Positions 7,208 through 15,193 of a DNA stretch of 64,000 nt are shown in pieces. Under the pieces are notes generated by a model that was given only the letters and a program-made list of their open reading frames with translations, was not told the origin of the DNA and ran no database searches. This DNA is from DATFQI01 sp963816955 (GTDB taxonomy: Bacteria; Actinomycetota; Thermoleophilia; Solirubrobacterales; Solirubrobacteraceae), in the NCBI GenBank assembly GCA_963816955.1, contig CAWFME010000005.1:1178001-1242000 (forward strand), in the 5' to 3' direction. Position 1 is the first letter of the stretch. Every line of letters begins with the position of its first letter. Both the position numbers and the translations under genes were made by a program.

Positions 7208-8308
7208 TCAGCCCCCGAAGAGGTGCTCGCGGACGCGGGCGAGGCCGTCCACGTCGTGGACGTCGTCCTCGAGCTCGGGCACGACGATCGAGGGCGGCGA
7301 GCCCAGCTCCGCGACGAGCCGCTCCACGCCGGCCTCGTCGGCGGCCGCGAGCGCGGCGAGCTCGTGTGCGGACTCGTCGACGCGCCGCGCGAGGTCGTCG
7401 CCGAGGGCCTCCGCCAGCCCGGGCGCCGAGGCGCCGTCCACCGACGGCGACGTGTGCACGCGGTTGACGACGAGCCCGCCGAACGGCATCGAGGCGTCGG
7501 CGAGCTTGCGGTGGAAGTGGATCGCCTCCTCGGACGGGTCGTGGCGCGGTGAGGTGACGATCAAGAACGTCGTCGCGGGGTCCTCGAGCAGCGCGCCGAC
7601 CCGGTCGGCGCGCTCCATGAAGCCGTCGATCATCCCGCCGAGCGTGCGGAAGAAGACCGACAGGTCCTGCAGCAGGTCGACGCCCGTGACCCGCTTGAGC
7701 AGCGAGAAGACCATCCCCGTGCCACGCCCGAGCACCTTGCCGCTCAGCCCGGCCGGGCGCAGGAACATGCGGATCGCCCGCCCACCGAAGAAGCCCTTCA
7801 GGCGCTGCGGCGCGTCCAGGAAGTCGAGCGCGTTGCGCGACGGCGGCGTGTCGAGCACGAGCAGGTCGAAGCCGCCCTCCTGGTCGAGCTCGTAGAGCTT
7901 CGCGATCGCCGTGAACTCCTGCGACCCGGCGACCGCGTTGGAGAGCTGCTGGTAGATCCGGTTCGCGAACACCTCGTCGCGCGTGCGCGCGTCCGGCGCG
8001 AGCCGCTCGATCAGGGAGTCGAAGGTCCGCTTCGCGTCGAGCATCATCGCCCACAGCTCGCCGTCGGCCTCGATGCCGTGGGCCGCGAGCCGCTCGGCGT
8101 CGACGCGGCGCGGCTCGTTGCCGAGCTCCTCGAGGCCGAGCGAGGTCGCGAGCCGCCGCGCCGGGTCGATCGTGACCACGGCCACGCGCAGCCCGCGCTC
8201 GGCCATCCCGAGGCCGAGCGCCGCGGCGGTCGTCGTCTTGCCGACTCCGCCGGAGCCCGCGCAGATGACGATCCGCTTCCCGTCGAGCAGCGACTCGACG
8301 GAGGTCAT
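7208..8308 (-). CDS. ArsA/GET3-family ATPase
   Basis: A 366-aa P-loop ATPase of the anion-transporting ATPase family. It has the deviant Walker A GSGGVGKTTTAAAL (residues about 18-31), the switch region VVTIDPARRLATSLGL, the FDLLVLDTPPSRNALDFLDAP switch II segment and the A-loop region near VVNRVHT. The arsenite-binding cysteines of true ArsA are not evident, so arsenic transport is unlikely. Actinobacteria commonly carry such proteins, often in pairs, with unknown targets; only one is here. The start ATG at 8308 begins MTSVESLLDGKRIV. It is a single-gene unit read towards the convergent hypothetical gene. Confidence 0.85.
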   Translation of the reverse strand: MTSVESLLDGKRIVICAGSGGVGKTTTAAALGLGMAERGLRVAVVTIDPARRLATSLGLEELGNEPRRVDAERLAAHGIEADGELWAMMLDAKRTFDSLIERLAPDARTRDEVFANRIYQQLSNAVAGSQEFTAIAKLYELDQEGGFDLLVLDTPPSRNALDFLDAPQRLKGFFGGRAIRMFLRPAGLSGKVLGRGTGMVFSLLKRVTGVDLLQDLSVFFRTLGGMIDGFMERADRVGALLEDPATTFLIVTSPRHDPSEEAIHFHRKLADASMPFGGLVVNRVHTSPSVDGASAPGLAEALGDDLARRVDESAHELAALAAADEAGVERLVAELGSPPSIVVPELEDDVHDVDGLARVREHLFGG

Positions 8309-8401
8309 CGCACTGACATCAGGACAGGGGCCACCGCGACCAGCGTACGCGAGGTGACATTTCCAGCTCGTCCCCTGGCGCGACGCCGCGCCGGGCCGCG
8401 A

Positions 8402-9032
8402 TCAGATCAGGCCCTCGCGGACGGCGAACGCCACGGCCTGCGAGCGGCTGCGGGCGTTGAGCTTGGTGACGACGTCGTGCAGGACGTTCTTGACGGTGCG
8501 TTCGGAGTAACAGAGCTGCTGCGCCACCTCCCGCGTCGGATGGCCCGCCGCGATCAGCGACAGCACCTGCTGCTCGCGGTCGGTGAGCGTCGCCGCGTGC
8601 GTGCGGGCATGGCCGTTGGCGCCGTGCGCCGCGGAGCGCACGAGCCCGCCGAGCAGCTCGGGGGTGACGACGCCGGCGCCGCTGGCGGCGGCCTGGACGG
8701 CGGCGGCGAGGCCCTCCATCGAGAGCGTGTCCTTGCGCAGGATCCCGATCGCGCCCGCCTGCATGGCGCGAGAGAACGCTGTCCTCGGAGCAGTCGGAGG
8801 TGCACACGAGCACGCGCGCGCCGGTCGCCTCGGAGACGGCGCTGATGAAGTCGCGGCCGCCCGACACGGCGTGGTCGAGCACCACGAGGTCCGCCTCGAA
8901 CAGCGCGGGCGACTCCCAGGCCTCGCGCACGGACTCCGCGTCGGTCACCCCGTCCACGCCGTCGAGCAACTCCAGGCAGGCCGCGAGGCCACGCCGGTAG
9001 ATCGTATGTGTGTCCAGGACGAACAGCTTCAA
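8402..9032 (-). pseudogene. NarL/LuxR-type response regulator broken by a frameshift
   Basis: Two adjacent frames together make one response regulator of about 210 aa. The receiver part (KLFVLDTHTIYRRGLAACLE, ADLVVLDHAVSGG) runs from about 9032 to 8770. The output part, from about 8764, reads MQAGAIGILRKDTL and then the LuxR helix-turn-helix LTDREQQVLSLIAAGHPTR, SERTVKNVLHDVV. The join falls in a CG-repeat at about 8766-8780, where two extra bases would restore SVLSRAMQAG. The usual acidic pair at the receiver start is DTH rather than DDH. The first codon is probably TTG at 9032; a 10-codon frame (MRKSDKAERS) ends on top of it. The break may be a true mutation or a sequence error. Confidence 0.7.
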
Positions 9033-9238
9033 CTGCGCTCTGCCTTGTCCGACTTCCGCATCCGTGCCTGAGAGGGTTGCCGTGCCTGCGGGCTGTGGCG
9101 ATACTACGCCCACCCCCGACGCAAGGAAAGAGCGCGGCCAACAGACCACGGGGCATGGAACGACCTTGACCATCTACAGGACGCGAGCGGCTACCCGGCA
9201 GGGGACGAGTCGGGAGAGACGAGGAGGGACGGACCCTG

Positions 9239-12037
9239 ATGCCGGACGTCATGAAGACCGTCGGCCGTTACGAGATCCTGCGCGAGCTGGGGCGCGGCGG
9301 CATGGCGCTCGTCTACCTGGCGCGCCAGACCGATCTCGACCGCTTCGTCGCGCTCAAGGAGCTGGGCGCCTTCCACGCCTCCGACGCGTCCTTCGCCCAG
9401 CGCTTCCTGCGCGAGTCGCGGGTGGCCGGCTCGCTGAGCCATCCGAACATCGTCACCGTGCACGACTACTTCGAGCACGAGGGCACGCCGTACATCGCGA
9501 TGGAGTACGTCGAGCGCGGCTCGCTGCGCCCGTACGTCGGCAAGATGACCTTGGCGCAGATCGGCGGCGTGCTCGAAGGGCTGCTCGCCGGGCTCACCAA
9601 CGCGGAGCAGAACGGCATCGTCCACCGCGACCTGAAGCCCGAGAACCTGATGGTCACCTCGGACGGGCGCGTGAAGATCGCCGACTTCGGCATCGCGAAG
9701 GCGACGACGAAGATGCAGACCGGCGCCTTCCTGACGGCGACGGGCACGACGGTCGGCACGCCGACCTACATGGCGCCCGAGCAGGCGATGGCGCAGGACA
9801 TCGGCCCGTGGACGGACCTGTACTCGGTCGGGTGCATGGCCTTCGAGATGTTCACCGGCAAGGTGCCGTTCCACGACTCCGACGCGCCGATGGCGATCCT
9901 GCTGCGCCACGTCAACGAGCCGATCGCGCCCGTGAAGTCGATCGACCCGCAGATCGACCAGGGCATCTCCGACTGGGTCGAGTCGATGCTCGTCAAGGAC
10001 CCGACCAAGCGCACGCAGTCCGCCGCGGAGGCCTGGGACGACTTCGAGGAGATCATCATCGGCCTGCAGGGCCCGCGCTGGCGCCGCGCGGCGCGCCTGT
10101 CGCAGGTCGCCGGCTCCACCGACACGCCGAACCCGCTGACCCCGGCCCCGTTCCAGGGCACGACGGCGGGCGCCGCCGCGTCGGACGAGTTCCAGAGCTT
10201 CGCCTGGGGCCAGCCCGCCGCCGACACCGACGGCTCCGCCGCCTCGACGCCGTACACGCCGCCGCCGCAGGACCTGCCGGCGGGGCCGATGGAGGAGACC
10301 CCGGCGCCCGAGGCTCCGCCCGCGCCCGCCGAGGCCCCCGCCGCGTCGGCCGCGCCCGAGGCCCCGCCGGCGCCGAGCGACGAGCCGATCGCCGACAGCG
10401 GCTTCGTGACGTTCGGGGCGCCCGCGCCGCCGCCGCCCACCGACGCGCTCGTGCCGCCGCCCGCCCAGGCGCCGCCGGCCGAGCCCGCCGCCCCGGAGCC
10501 CGTCGCCCCCGAGCCCGAGGTGGTCGCGCCCGAGCCCGAGCCCGAGCCGGTGCCCGAGCCCCAGGCCGAGGTCGCCGAGGAGACCACGCAGGACGGCGGG
10601 TTCGAGACCTACATCGCCCCGCCGCCGTCCCGCCCGCCCACGGAGGACCCGGGCACCGAGGCGCTGAAGGGCCTGGAGCCCGAGGCGCCCGCCCCCGCGC
10701 CGCCCGCGCCGGAGCCCGTCGCGCCGCCCGAGCCCGAGCCCGTCGCCCAGGCGCCCGCGCCACCGCCGCCGGTCCCGGAGCCCGTGGCCGAGTCGGTCGC
10801 CCCGCCCGCGCCGCCCGAGCCTCCGACGGAGCCGCTCGCGCCCGAGCCTCCGAAGGAGCCGGCCGCGCCCGATCCCGCGGCGGTCGCCGCCTACGAGGCC
10901 GACCCGAACGCGACGGTCATGCCCGAGGCGCTGCGGCGCAAGCCGGAGCCCGCGGCCAAGCCGAAGAAGGAGCGCAAGCCCAAGGAGCGCAAGCCGCGCG
11001 AGCCCAAGGCCGCGAAGCCGGTCGCGCCGCCCAAGCCCAAGCCCGAGCCGAAGCCGTCCCGCCCGGGCGAGAAGCCCGCGAGCAAGGCCTTCCCGATCGC
11101 CCTCGCCGCCGGGGCCGTGATCGCGATCCTGCTCGGCTTCCTCGTCGGCGGCTCCGGTGGCGGCGGCACCGAGGAGCCCGCCCCGAGCGCCGAGCTCACC
11201 GGCTCGGCCGCCTCCTCCGGCGCCGCGGTCAAGGTGCCGTCGGACTGGAAGGAGCTCGGCGCCGCGCCCGACGTGCCCGGCCTGTCGCTGTCGGACCCGA
11301 AGGCCGCCGCGCCCGGCGGCAAGGACGGCGGCCTGGCCGTCGTCGTCGGGTCCGTCGAGAAGGCGGCCGACAACTCGACGCTGCTCGCGCAGCCGTTCAT
11401 GCAGGCGGTCGGCGAGGTGCCGAAGCCCAACGGCGCGGTCCAGATCGGCGGCGGCGACGTGCAGGCCTACCGCTACAACGCGCTCGAGCTCAACGGCTTC
11501 GACCGCGCGGTGACGGTGTACGCGGCGCCGACGACCGCGGGCGTGGCGACGGTCGCCTGTCTGGCGCCCAAGGCCGACGCCGACTCGTTCGCGTCGACCT
11601 GCGACCAGATCGCCAACACGCTCACGCTCAGCGCGGGCAAGCCGTTCCCCCTCGGCCCGAGCGAGAAGTACGCCGGCGCCCTGAACAAGACGCTCGGCGC
11701 GCTCGGCAAGGCCGACAAGTCGGGCCAGGCGAAGCTCAAGGCGGCGAAGACGCCGCAGCAGCAGGCGGCGGCGGCGAAGTCGCTGGCCAAGGCGTTCCAC
11801 GGAGCCGGCAGGACGCTCGCCCGCCAGAGCCTGAGCCCGGCCGACCGCACCGCCAACGCCCAGCTGGTCTCGGCCCTGCGCCAGACCGGCGGGGGCTATG
11901 ACAAGGCCGCCGCGGCGGCGTCCAAGAACAGCAAGCCGGCGTTCAGCAAGGCCGGAGGCGACGTCGCGAAGGGCCGCAAGGCCATCGCGACGGCGCTCGG
12001 CAAGATGAAGAACGCCGGATACGACGTGGCGTCCTAG
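9239..12037 (+). CDS. Transmembrane Ser/Thr protein kinase (PknB-type catalytic domain)
   Basis: A 932-aa Hanks-type kinase. The cytoplasmic catalytic domain (about 8-275) has the glycine loop LGRGGMALVYLA, Lys in VALKEL, HRDLKPENL, IADFGIAK and the activation segment GTTVGTPTYMAPEQ. Residues about 300-610 are a Pro/Ala/Glu-rich juxtamembrane linker followed by a Lys/Pro-rich stretch. One TM helix (FPIALAAGAVIAILLGFLV, about 616-636) leads to a 290-aa outer domain that has no PASTA repeats and ends in a Lys/Ala-rich helical region. The ATG at 9239 follows GAGGAGGGACGG. A small membrane protein gene follows after 34 bases, probably co-transcribed. It lies 5 kb from an FHA-domain protein that is a natural candidate reader of its phospho-threonines. 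Confidence 0.92.
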   Translation: MPDVMKTVGRYEILRELGRGGMALVYLARQTDLDRFVALKELGAFHASDASFAQRFLRESRVAGSLSHPNIVTVHDYFEHEGTPYIAMEYVERGSLRPYVGKMTLAQIGGVLEGLLAGLTNAEQNGIVHRDLKPENLMVTSDGRVKIADFGIAKATTKMQTGAFLTATGTTVGTPTYMAPEQAMAQDIGPWTDLYSVGCMAFEMFTGKVPFHDSDAPMAILLRHVNEPIAPVKSIDPQIDQGISDWVESMLVKDPTKRTQSAAEAWDDFEEIIIGLQGPRWRRAARLSQVAGSTDTPNPLTPAPFQGTTAGAAASDEFQSFAWGQPAADTDGSAASTPYTPPPQDLPAGPMEETPAPEAPPAPAEAPAASAAPEAPPAPSDEPIADSGFVTFGAPAPPPPTDALVPPPAQAPPAEPAAPEPVAPEPEVVAPEPEPEPVPEPQAEVAEETTQDGGFETYIAPPPSRPPTEDPGTEALKGLEPEAPAPAPPAPEPVAPPEPEPVAQAPAPPPPVPEPVAESVAPPAPPEPPTEPLAPEPPKEPAAPDPAAVAAYEADPNATVMPEALRRKPEPAAKPKKERKPKERKPREPKAAKPVAPPKPKPEPKPSRPGEKPASKAFPIALAAGAVIAILLGFLVGGSGGGGTEEPAPSAELTGSAASSGAAVKVPSDWKELGAAPDVPGLSLSDPKAAAPGGKDGGLAVVVGSVEKAADNSTLLAQPFMQAVGEVPKPNGAVQIGGGDVQAYRYNALELNGFDRAVTVYAAPTTAGVATVACLAPKADADSFASTCDQIANTLTLSAGKPFPLGPSEKYAGALNKTLGALGKADKSGQAKLKAAKTPQQQAAAAKSLAKAFHGAGRTLARQSLSPADRTANAQLVSALRQTGGGYDKAAAAASKNSKPAFSKAGGDVAKGRKAIATALGKMKNAGYDVAS

Positions 12038-12071
12038 CCACAGGACCTCGAGAACAGAGAGACACCCCACC

Positions 12072-12518
12072 ATGCAGCCACGTCAGATCGGGATCACCGT
12101 CGCCGCGGTGGTCGTCGCCTTCGCCGTCGCGTTCGGCATAGGCAAGGCCACGAGCGGCTCGGGCAGCAGCGGGAAGACCGCCAAGGCCAGCGCGGAGGGC
12201 ACGAAGCCCGTCGAGCTCGGCACCGCGGCCATCTCCGCCGCCATCGCCGGCTCGGGCGCGCTGCCCGCGCTGAAGTCCGAGCCCAAGAAGAAGCCGGCCA
12301 GGAAGCCGTCCTCCTCGACGCCGTCGTCGGGCTCGGGCGGGAGCACGCCCACGCCCAGCACGCCGAGCACTCCCAGCACGCCGAGCACCCCCAGCACTCC
12401 GAGCACGCCCAGCACTCCGAGCACACCCCCGCCCCCGCCTCCCGATAACGGCGGTGGCGGTGGCGGCGGTGGCGGTGGCGGTGGCGGTGGCGGCGGCTCC
12501 GGCGTCACGGAGGGCTAG
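12072..12518 (+). CDS. Small membrane-anchored protein with Ser-Thr-Pro repeats and polyglycine
   Basis: A 148-aa protein with one N-terminal TM or uncleaved signal segment (IGITVAAVVVAFAVAFGIG, residues about 6-24). A Lys-rich stretch, eight Ser-Thr-Pro units, a Pro run and 16 glycines follow, ending SGVTEG. It lies 34 bases after the kinase gene on the same strand and probably shares its transcript. The repeats look like a wall-spanning spacer and, in the case of Ser-Thr-Pro, possible kinase targets; both are inferences. No domain is recognisable. Confidence 0.65.
   Translation: MQPRQIGITVAAVVVAFAVAFGIGKATSGSGSSGKTAKASAEGTKPVELGTAAISAAIAGSGALPALKSEPKKKPARKPSSSTPSSGSGGSTPTPSTPSTPSTPSTPSTPSTPSTPSTPPPPPPDNGGGGGGGGGGGGGGGGSGVTEG
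12357..12428 (+). repeat. 9-bp tandem repeat (8 units) encoding Ser-Thr-Pro
   Basis: Eight in-frame copies of AGCACNCCN run without interruption, varying only at codon third positions. Unit number could change by slippage without shifting the frame. Confidence 0.85.
12449..12497 (+). repeat. GGT/GGC triplet repeat encoding 16 glycines
   Basis: A run of GGC and GGT codons gives 16 consecutive glycines near the C-terminus of the small membrane protein. Like the adjacent 9-bp repeat it can expand or contract in frame. Confidence 0.8.
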
Positions 12519-12535
12519 CCCGCGTCACCGCGCGG

Positions 12536-12555
12536 CGGCGGGCGCCCGCCCGCCG
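12536..12555. terminator. Hairpin between convergent genes at the end of the CIS operon
   Basis: CGGCGGGCG and CGCCCGCCG form an almost uninterrupted inverted repeat in the 40-base gap between the small membrane protein and the last CIS-operon gene. It is probably a bidirectional terminator for both transcripts. Confidence 0.45.
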
Positions 12556-12558
12556 TCG

Positions 12559-14574
12559 CTAGCCCCCGAGCAGCTTGCGCGCCTCGGTGAGGCGCAGCTG
12601 GTACTTGTAGCGGTACTGGGCCGCGGGGCGCTCGATGTCCGCGATCCACTCGCCGTATGAGCCCGGGTCGGTGACCGACTTGCCCGCCGCGAGGCGCGCC
12701 TTCTTGACCTGGAGCGCGTTGTCGATGAACCACTTGGCCTGAAGCTGCGGGTTCATGCGGAACCCGCTGTAGGGACCGTTGTCCCAGATGCCGACGCGCA
12801 TCTGGAAGAAGCCGGCCGAGTCGGCGTCGCCGCCCTTGAGGTTCTTCACGCCGGACTCGACGAGCGAGGCCATCACGGGCAGCTCGGGCGGCAGTCCGGC
12901 CTTCTTGGCCTCCGACGCGAGCCACTGCGCGAGCTCGGCCTGGGAGGCGCTGTCGCCGGGGTAGGTGCCGATCGCGCCGACGTTCTGCAGCGCGAGCTCG
13001 CCCTCGGGCACGGGGGCGCCGACCGCCTGGTTCGCGGCGGCGTCCTCGGCCGCCGTCGGCCCCGTGGCCGACCCCGCCGGCGCGGCTGCGACCCCCGGCT
13101 GCGCCGCCGCCGCGGCGGCGGCGCTCGCCTTGTTCGGCTCGACCGCCTTCATGAACTGCACGGTGGCGTGGTGCTTGCGCTCCGCCGCCTCCGCCGCCAC
13201 GCCCTTCTTGGACATGAACTCCATCTCGTCGCCTCGGGGCCGCTTGGGCCCGTCGGCGGCGCTCGCCTGGTCGGCTGCGGCGCTCGCCGCCGCGGCGACG
13301 GGCTGCGCGGCCGCGGGCGGGGCGGTGGCGGCGTTGCCGAGCAGGTCGTTGGCTGCTCCGAGCTCGAGTTGGTAGCGGCCGCGGTATTGCTCGGCGGGGC
13401 GTTCGACGTCGGCGATCCACTCGCCGAAGGAGTTGGGGTCGTCGATCGGCTCGCCGGCGGCGACGCGGGCGTCCTTGATCTTCTCGGCCTCGTCGAGGAA
13501 CCATTTGACCTGCAGCTCGGGCTTGTCGGGGTAGCCGGCGTATTCGCCCTGGTTCCAGATGCCGACGCGCATCTGGAAGTAGCCGACCGAGTCGGCGTGG
13601 CCGCCTTGGACGTTGGTCAGGTCCGACTCGACCAGGGAGGCCATGATCGGCAGTTGGGGCGGGAGTCCGCGCTTCTCGGCTTCCTTGGCCATCCAGGCGG
13701 CGATCTGCTCCTTCGGGGCGTCGTCGCCGGGGTAGGGGTTCGGGCCGCCTGCGTCGACGGCCGCGGCCGCGACGTCGGCCGCGCCGCCGCCGGGCGTCTC
13801 GACGGCCGCGGGCGGGGCGGGCTGGACCGAGCCGCCGCCGGGCGTCTCGACGGCCGCTGGCGCGGCGGGCGCGCCGGACGGCGCCGGTATGGCGGGCGCT
13901 GCGGCGCCGGCCGGGGCCGGCGGTGCCGTCCCGGTGCCCCCGATGCGGAGGAACTTGACGTTGGCCTGGCTCGTCGACCGCGGGACGGTCATGACCCGGT
14001 CCTGGTTGTTGCCCTCCAGCGCGGTGAAGTTGCCGCCCTTGACGTCGCTGGCCAGGAAGCCGATATGGCCGTCCGCGCCGAAGTCCTCCTGGCCGCCCCA
14101 GTCATAGACGACGATGTCGCCCGGGCGCGCATCCGCCGCGTCGACGAGCTGGAGGTCGTTGGTCTTCGCCTCGGCGGCGCGGACCCACGTCTGCACCCCG
14201 GCCCAGCCACCGCCCTCCATCTTGTGGCCAGACTTCTCGAGCGCCCACGTCACGAAGCTCGCGCACCACGGGTTGCCAGGGCCGACGCCGGCGGAGGCCA
14301 GGTACTCGTCGACCTTCTCGCCGGTGTTGACGCCCTCCTCCTTCACGCCCGCGGCCAGCTCCTGCTTCGCGACCTCGAGCGCCGCGACACCGAGGTCGGT
14401 CGAGCCGCCCGCCGTCGCCGTGGCGGCGTCGGCCACGACCCCGGGCACGGCGTCAGCCGGCGCGACCGCGCTCGCCGGCCCGGCCGGCGGCTGGCATGAA
14501 GGACAGCTCGTCGTTCTTGCCCGCGGCCTTGGCGGCATCCTCGGCCGTGACGGCCCTGAAGGCGAGCGAGTCAC
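12559..14574 (-). CDS. Hydrolase fragment 3: second CHAP domain and two transglycosylase-like modules
   Basis: The 3' frame is genuine from about 14,492 (QPPAGPASAV) to the stop at 12559; its first 27 codons up to 14574 are out of frame. It has CHAP 2 (NPWCASFVTWALEKSG, DGHIGFLAS), module 2 (identical to module 1 at DNA level) and a diverged module 3 (MASLVESGVKNLKGG, GFFQMRVGIWDNGPY). It ends with a helical tail KYQLRLTEARKLLGG. Confidence 0.6.
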   Translation of the reverse strand: MTRSPSGPSRPRMPPRPRARTTSCPSCQPPAGPASAVAPADAVPGVVADAATATAGGSTDLGVAALEVAKQELAAGVKEEGVNTGEKVDEYLASAGVGPGNPWCASFVTWALEKSGHKMEGGGWAGVQTWVRAAEAKTNDLQLVDAADARPGDIVVYDWGGQEDFGADGHIGFLASDVKGGNFTALEGNNQDRVMTVPRSTSQANVKFLRIGGTGTAPPAPAGAAAPAIPAPSGAPAAPAAVETPGGGSVQPAPPAAVETPGGGAADVAAAAVDAGGPNPYPGDDAPKEQIAAWMAKEAEKRGLPPQLPIMASLVESDLTNVQGGHADSVGYFQMRVGIWNQGEYAGYPDKPELQVKWFLDEAEKIKDARVAAGEPIDDPNSFGEWIADVERPAEQYRGRYQLELGAANDLLGNAATAPPAAAQPVAAAASAAADQASAADGPKRPRGDEMEFMSKKGVAAEAAERKHHATVQFMKAVEPNKASAAAAAAAQPGVAAAPAGSATGPTAAEDAAANQAVGAPVPEGELALQNVGAIGTYPGDSASQAELAQWLASEAKKAGLPPELPVMASLVESGVKNLKGGDADSAGFFQMRVGIWDNGPYSGFRMNPQLQAKWFIDNALQVKKARLAAGKSVTDPGSYGEWIADIERPAAQYRYKYQLRLTEARKLLGG
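13308..13855 (-). repeat. Near-identical direct repeat, copy 1 (transglycosylase-like module)
   Basis: About 547 bp match 14644-15193 essentially base for base, offset 1,336 bp, apart from a 2-base indel at the CCG run. Codon choice inside (TTG, CAT, TAT, GTT) is visibly less GC-biased than in the flanking modules. Confidence 0.8.
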
Positions 14575-15133
14575 CGGGCTTGCGCTTCGGCTCTGCGACG
14601 GCGGCGGCCGTCGCCGCGGGCTGGACGGGCGGCACGGCGGCCGCGGCCGCGGGCGGGGCGGTGGCGGCGTTGCCGAGCAGGTCGTTGGCTGCTCCGAGCT
14701 CGAGTTGGTAGCGGCCGCGGTATTGCTCGGCGGGGCGTTCGACGTCGGCGATCCACTCGCCGAAGGAGTTGGGGTCGTCGATCGGCTCGCCGGCGGCGAC
14801 GCGGGCGTCCTTGATCTTCTCGGCCTCGTCGAGGAACCATTTGACCTGCAGCTCGGGCTTGTCGGGGTAGCCGGCGTATTCGCCCTGGTTCCAGATGCCG
14901 ACGCGCATCTGGAAGTAGCCGACCGAGTCGGCGTGGCCGCCTTGGACGTTGGTCAGGTCCGACTCGACCAGGGAGGCCATGATCGGCAGTTGGGGCGGGA
15001 GTCCGCGCTTCTCGGCTTCCTTGGCCATCCAGGCGGCGATCTGCTCCTTCGGGGCGTCGTCGCCGGGGTAGGGGTTCGGGCCGCCTGCGTCGACGGCCGC
15101 GGCCGCGACGTCGGCCGCGCCGCCGCCGCCGGC
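14453..15133 (-). CDS. Hydrolase fragment 2: first transglycosylase-like module
   Basis: The middle frame has no start codon of its own near the join and continues from the first fragment at GGGAADVAAAAVDAGGPN. It carries the lysozyme-fold module with LVES (putative catalytic Glu) and GYFQMRVGIWNQGEY, then the linker ending ELSFM. An extra base at about 14,493 relative to the parallel site at about 15,823 throws it out of frame. Confidence 0.5.
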   Translation of the reverse strand, partial: AGGGGAADVAAAAVDAGGPNPYPGDDAPKEQIAAWMAKEAEKRGLPPQLPIMASLVESDLTNVQGGHADSVGYFQMRVGIWNQGEYAGYPDKPELQVKWFLDEAEKIKDARVAAGEPIDDPNSFGEWIADVERPAEQYRGRYQLELGAANDLLGNAATAPPAAAAAVPPVQPAATAAAVAEPKRKPGDSLAFRAVTAEDAAKAAGKNDELSFMPAAGRAGERGRAG

Positions 15134-15193
15134 GTCTCGACGGCCGCGGGCGGGGCGGGCTGGACCGAGCCGCCGCCGGGCGTCTCGACGGCG
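14644..15193 (-). repeat. Near-identical direct repeat, copy 2 (transglycosylase-like module)
   Basis: Sister of 13308-13855. The near identity implies a recent duplication or ongoing gene conversion. It contains the first frameshift site (extra CC at about 15,125). Confidence 0.8.

Noticed and set aside
9191..12073. 960-codon minus-strand frame opposite the kinase
   Set aside because: It is an Arg/Gly/Leu-rich antisense shadow of an unmistakable kinase gene.
12357..12497. Short regular repeats resembling a CRISPR or satellite array
   Set aside because: The repeats are 9-bp and 3-bp coding units without spacers, in frame inside a gene.
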